From assembly GCA_947311665.1 (NCBI GenBank), contig CAMZLA010000015.1, forward strand, positions 1 through 7,612: 7,612 nucleotides of DNA, in the 5' to 3' direction. Below are positions 5,824 through 7,612 of this stretch, in pieces (positions within the stretch are counted from its first letter, which is position 1; each line of letters begins with the position of its first letter). Made by a program: the position numbers and the translations under genes. The notes under the pieces are model-generated. The model saw nothing but the letters and a program-made list of their open reading frames with translations. It was not told the origin of the DNA and did not search any database. This DNA comes from an uncultured Candidatus Altimarinota bacterium (GTDB lineage: Bacteria > Patescibacteriota > Gracilibacteria > CAIRYL01).

Positions 5824-6273
5824 ATGCAGTGTCCAAAATGTGATTGTGTGCAAACAAAGGTTGTAGATTCTCGAACGATAGAAAAAGGAAAGGTAACACG
5901 AAGAAGACGACAATGTTTAGAATGTAATGTTCGATTTACGACTTTTGAACGCATCGAGATTACAGATCTTGTAATACGAAAATCAGACAATACATCAGAG
6001 CTCTATTCAAGAGACAAACTGGAAAGAGGAATTTGGCTTTCTTGTGGGAAACTAGATATTACAAAAAAAGATATAGATGAAATGATTTCTTCTCTGGAAG
6101 AACAATGGTTTGCTACAAAAGAGATTTCTTCTAAAAAAATTGGAGAAGATGTTATTACTGCTTTGAAAGAGTTGAATGATATTGCCTATATCCGTTTTGC
6201 AAGTGTGTATAGAGATTTTAAAGATGTAAACGATTTCATAGCAGATATTCAAAAAACATTTATAAAAAAATAA
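5824..6273 (+). CDS. nrdR: Transcriptional repressor NrdR
   Basis: NrdR senses ATP/dATP and represses ribonucleotide reductase genes by binding NrdR boxes. This 149-residue protein has the normal family length and plan. A zinc ribbon with C3-x2-C6 and C31-x2-C34 contains the signature VVDSRTIEKGKVTRRRRQCLECNVRFTTFER (13-43). It is followed by an ATP-cone domain (about 46-136) with VIRKSDNTSELYSRDKLERGI, and a C-terminal IAYIRFASVYRDFKDVNDF (181 bases before the stop). The start at 5824 gives the expected MxCPxC beginning; no Shine-Dalgarno precedes it. It follows the tRNA by 37 nt and precedes mraY by 22 nt, so it is probably co-transcribed with both. No nrd structural gene or clear NrdR box is in the window. 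Confidence 0.97.
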   Translation: MQCPKCDCVQTKVVDSRTIEKGKVTRRRRQCLECNVRFTTFERIEITDLVIRKSDNTSELYSRDKLERGIWLSCGKLDITKKDIDEMISSLEEQWFATKEISSKKIGEDVITALKELNDIAYIRFASVYRDFKDVNDFIADIQKTFIKK

Positions 6274-6295
6274 AAATAATAGATTATATAACCTT

Positions 6296-7399
6296 ATGCC
6301 AAATTGGATTACTGTCATTGGAGATATCTTTTTGTTTACTTCTAGTACTTTCATATTAGGACTCATTATTATTCCATGGTTTATTTCTCTGTTGCGGAAA
6401 TATAAAATAGGGAAAAATATTAGAGAAGAATCTCTTGATGGGAAAAAAACAGAATTATTTTCTGCTCTTCATTCAAAAAAAGCTGGAACTCCAACAATGG
6501 GAGGAATTGTTATTTGGGGGCTTGTTGTTATTGTTGTTCTTTTTACTCGATTATTATCAGAATTTGAAATTATTCATCATTCTCTTTTACAAAGAAACGA
6601 GGTATACCTCCCTTTGTTTACTCTTGTTTTTGTGGGAACTTTAGGTGCTATAGATGATTATTTTAATGTAAAAGGAATTGGGAAAACAAAAGGACTTCCT
6701 TTCATTTTACGAAGTTCTATTCTTCTTCTCTTTGGTTTAATGGGAGGATTATGGTTCTATTTCAAACTTGAAGTTACAGAAATTACTATTCCATTTGTTG
6801 GACTTGTTTTTATTGGATGGTGGTATATTCCTTTTTTTCTTTCTGCTATTTTCTTTACATCAAATGCAGTAAATGTAGCCGATGGATTGGATGGTTTAGC
6901 TGGAGGATTGCTTACAATGTCTTTTTCTGTTTTGGCAGTTTTAGCTGTTATGCGAGACCATATATTTCTTGCTATTTTTTGTGGAGTTATTGTTGGTGCT
7001 TTGCTTGCTTTCCTTTGGTATAATGTTCCACCTGCAAAATTTTATATGGGAGACACCGGAGCTTTTGCTTTGGGAGCATGTTTGGCAGTTGTTGCATTAA
7101 TGATTGATATGGCTTTTGTTTTGCCGTTCATCGGTTTTATTTTTTTTGCAGATACTTTTTCTGTTGTTCTTCAGCTTTTTTGGAAAAAATATTTTAAAAG
7201 AAAACTCTTTCTCATTGCTCCTGTTCATCATCATTTTGAAAAATTGGGACAGAGTGAATCTTCCATCGTTATTCGAGCATGGATTATTGGAGGAATTATG
7301 TGTATATTTGGACTTTTTGTTGGAGCTATTGTTCTAGAACAACAAAAGATAGAATATTTACATCAAACAGCAGAAGAAAGTTTATTCGTATTGTCATAG
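6296..7399 (+). CDS. mraY: Phospho-N-acetylmuramoyl-pentapeptide-transferase MraY
   Basis: MraY is an integral membrane enzyme that transfers phospho-MurNAc-pentapeptide from the UDP precursor to undecaprenyl phosphate, making lipid I, the first membrane step of peptidoglycan synthesis. The 367-residue protein carries the family signatures in order: KKAGTPTMGG (61-70), the aspartate pair in AIDDYFNVKG (118-127), NAVNVADGLDGLAGG (190-204) with D196 and D199, MGDTGAFALG (251-260) with the catalytic-site D253, and PVHHHFEKLG (309-318) with the three-histidine loop. About ten hydrophobic membrane segments alternate with these loops. The segment before the first motif (GKNIREESLDGKKTELFSALHS) resembles Patescibacterial MraY, in my judgement. 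The gene follows nrdR by 22 nt, with no other cell-wall gene visible. Its stop TAG lies inside a convergent frame. Confidence 0.97.
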   Translation: MPNWITVIGDIFLFTSSTFILGLIIIPWFISLLRKYKIGKNIREESLDGKKTELFSALHSKKAGTPTMGGIVIWGLVVIVVLFTRLLSEFEIIHHSLLQRNEVYLPLFTLVFVGTLGAIDDYFNVKGIGKTKGLPFILRSSILLLFGLMGGLWFYFKLEVTEITIPFVGLVFIGWWYIPFFLSAIFFTSNAVNVADGLDGLAGGLLTMSFSVLAVLAVMRDHIFLAIFCGVIVGALLAFLWYNVPPAKFYMGDTGAFALGACLAVVALMIDMAFVLPFIGFIFFADTFSVVLQLFWKKYFKRKLFLIAPVHHHFEKLGQSESSIVIRAWIIGGIMCIFGLFVGAIVLEQQKIEYLHQTAEESLFVLS

Positions 7400-7612
7400 T
7401 TTTTGTTTCATCGACTGCCTAAATTCTCGCAGAGCAAATGAACTCATTCCTCCAGCACCAAAAACACCTAAAAATATAAAAATTTGTAATAGATACCGAT
7501 GAAAAAAAGAATTAAGATTATTTTTTTCTTCATTATTTCCTCCAAATGCAAAATTTGATGAAGAAATAATAGGAGTTACTTCTTTCAATTCTCCTTTTTT
7601 ATACCATAGAAA
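7394..7612 (-). CDS. C-terminal part of an unidentified membrane protein (5' end outside window)
   Basis: The minus-strand frame is open from the window edge to a TGA at 7396-7394, giving 72 residues with no ATG. A TTG at 7588 could in principle start a 64-residue protein. However, the frame continues upstream without a stop, so I treat it as the 3' end of a longer gene. A Ser/Asn-rich hydrophilic stretch precedes one probable membrane helix (about residues 40-61 of the visible part, rich in Phe, Leu and Gly). A short basic tail (LREFRQSMKQKL) ends the protein, suggesting a C-terminus on the cytoplasmic side. It overlaps the end of mraY by 6 bp in the convergent orientation. I do not recognise a family. 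Confidence 0.45.
   Translation of the reverse strand, partial: FLWYKKGELKEVTPIISSSNFAFGGNNEEKNNLNSFFHRYLLQIFIFLGVFGAGGMSSFALREFRQSMKQKL

Noticed and set aside
6052..6366. Minus-strand 104-residue frame across nrdR and mraY
   Set aside because: It is antisense to two clearly identified genes, rich in Phe, Ile and Asn as expected of the complement of AT-rich coding DNA, and has no recognisable motif.
1..7612. CRISPR arrays, insertion sequences, attachment sites or riboswitches
   Set aside because: No regularly spaced repeats, transposase or integrase motifs, long terminal inverted repeats or recognisable riboswitch cores were found. The tRNA is complete and has no duplicated 3' end downstream in the window.

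Overview
This window is a stretch of a very AT-rich bacterial chromosome carrying nine protein genes (seven complete housekeeping or stress genes, one complete gene of unknown function and a partial ychF), one further partial reading frame, and one tRNA. Several traits suggest a member of the Candidate Phyla Radiation (Patescibacteria): the form of MraY (a GKxIREE...DGKK stretch before KKAGTPTMGG), the tRNA-Lys sequence, the short intergenic gaps, and the almost complete absence of Shine-Dalgarno sequences. This placement is inference from family resemblance, not a database result. The standard bacterial code fits: no TGA falls inside any conserved gene, and two frames appear to end on TGA, so the UGA=Gly code of Gracilibacteria and Absconditabacteria is unlikely.

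Layout. The left edge (1-375, minus) is the first 125 codons of the ATPase YchF. A divergent spacer separates it from a branched-chain-type aminotransferase (528-1862, plus) that has an unusually long N-terminal region. Converging on it is a compact minus-strand unit, 4108 down to 1885: mazE, mazF, obg, then a 97-residue protein of unknown function. Their junctions are a 7-nt overlap, a 12-nt gap and a 1-nt TAATG overlap. A good promoter (TTGATA, 18 bp, TATAAT) lies in front of mazE with two TACA/TGTA palindromes over it. Diverging from mazE are galU (start revised to 4315) and mscL (5244-5630). A strong hairpin terminator follows, then tRNA-Lys(CTT) with encoded CCA, nrdR and mraY, all on the plus strand. 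The right edge holds the 3' part of an unidentified membrane-protein frame on the minus strand that overlaps the end of mraY.

How the genes fit together. Most genes are core functions: ribosome-associated GTPases (YchF, Obg), cell-envelope precursors (GalU makes UDP-glucose, MraY makes lipid I), osmotic safety (MscL) and control of dNTP synthesis (NrdR). The most interesting point is that the essential ribosome-assembly GTPase Obg appears to be the third gene of a MazEF toxin-antitoxin operon. It would then share an autoregulated promoter with a growth-arresting mRNA interferase, together with a coupled, unrecognised small basic protein.
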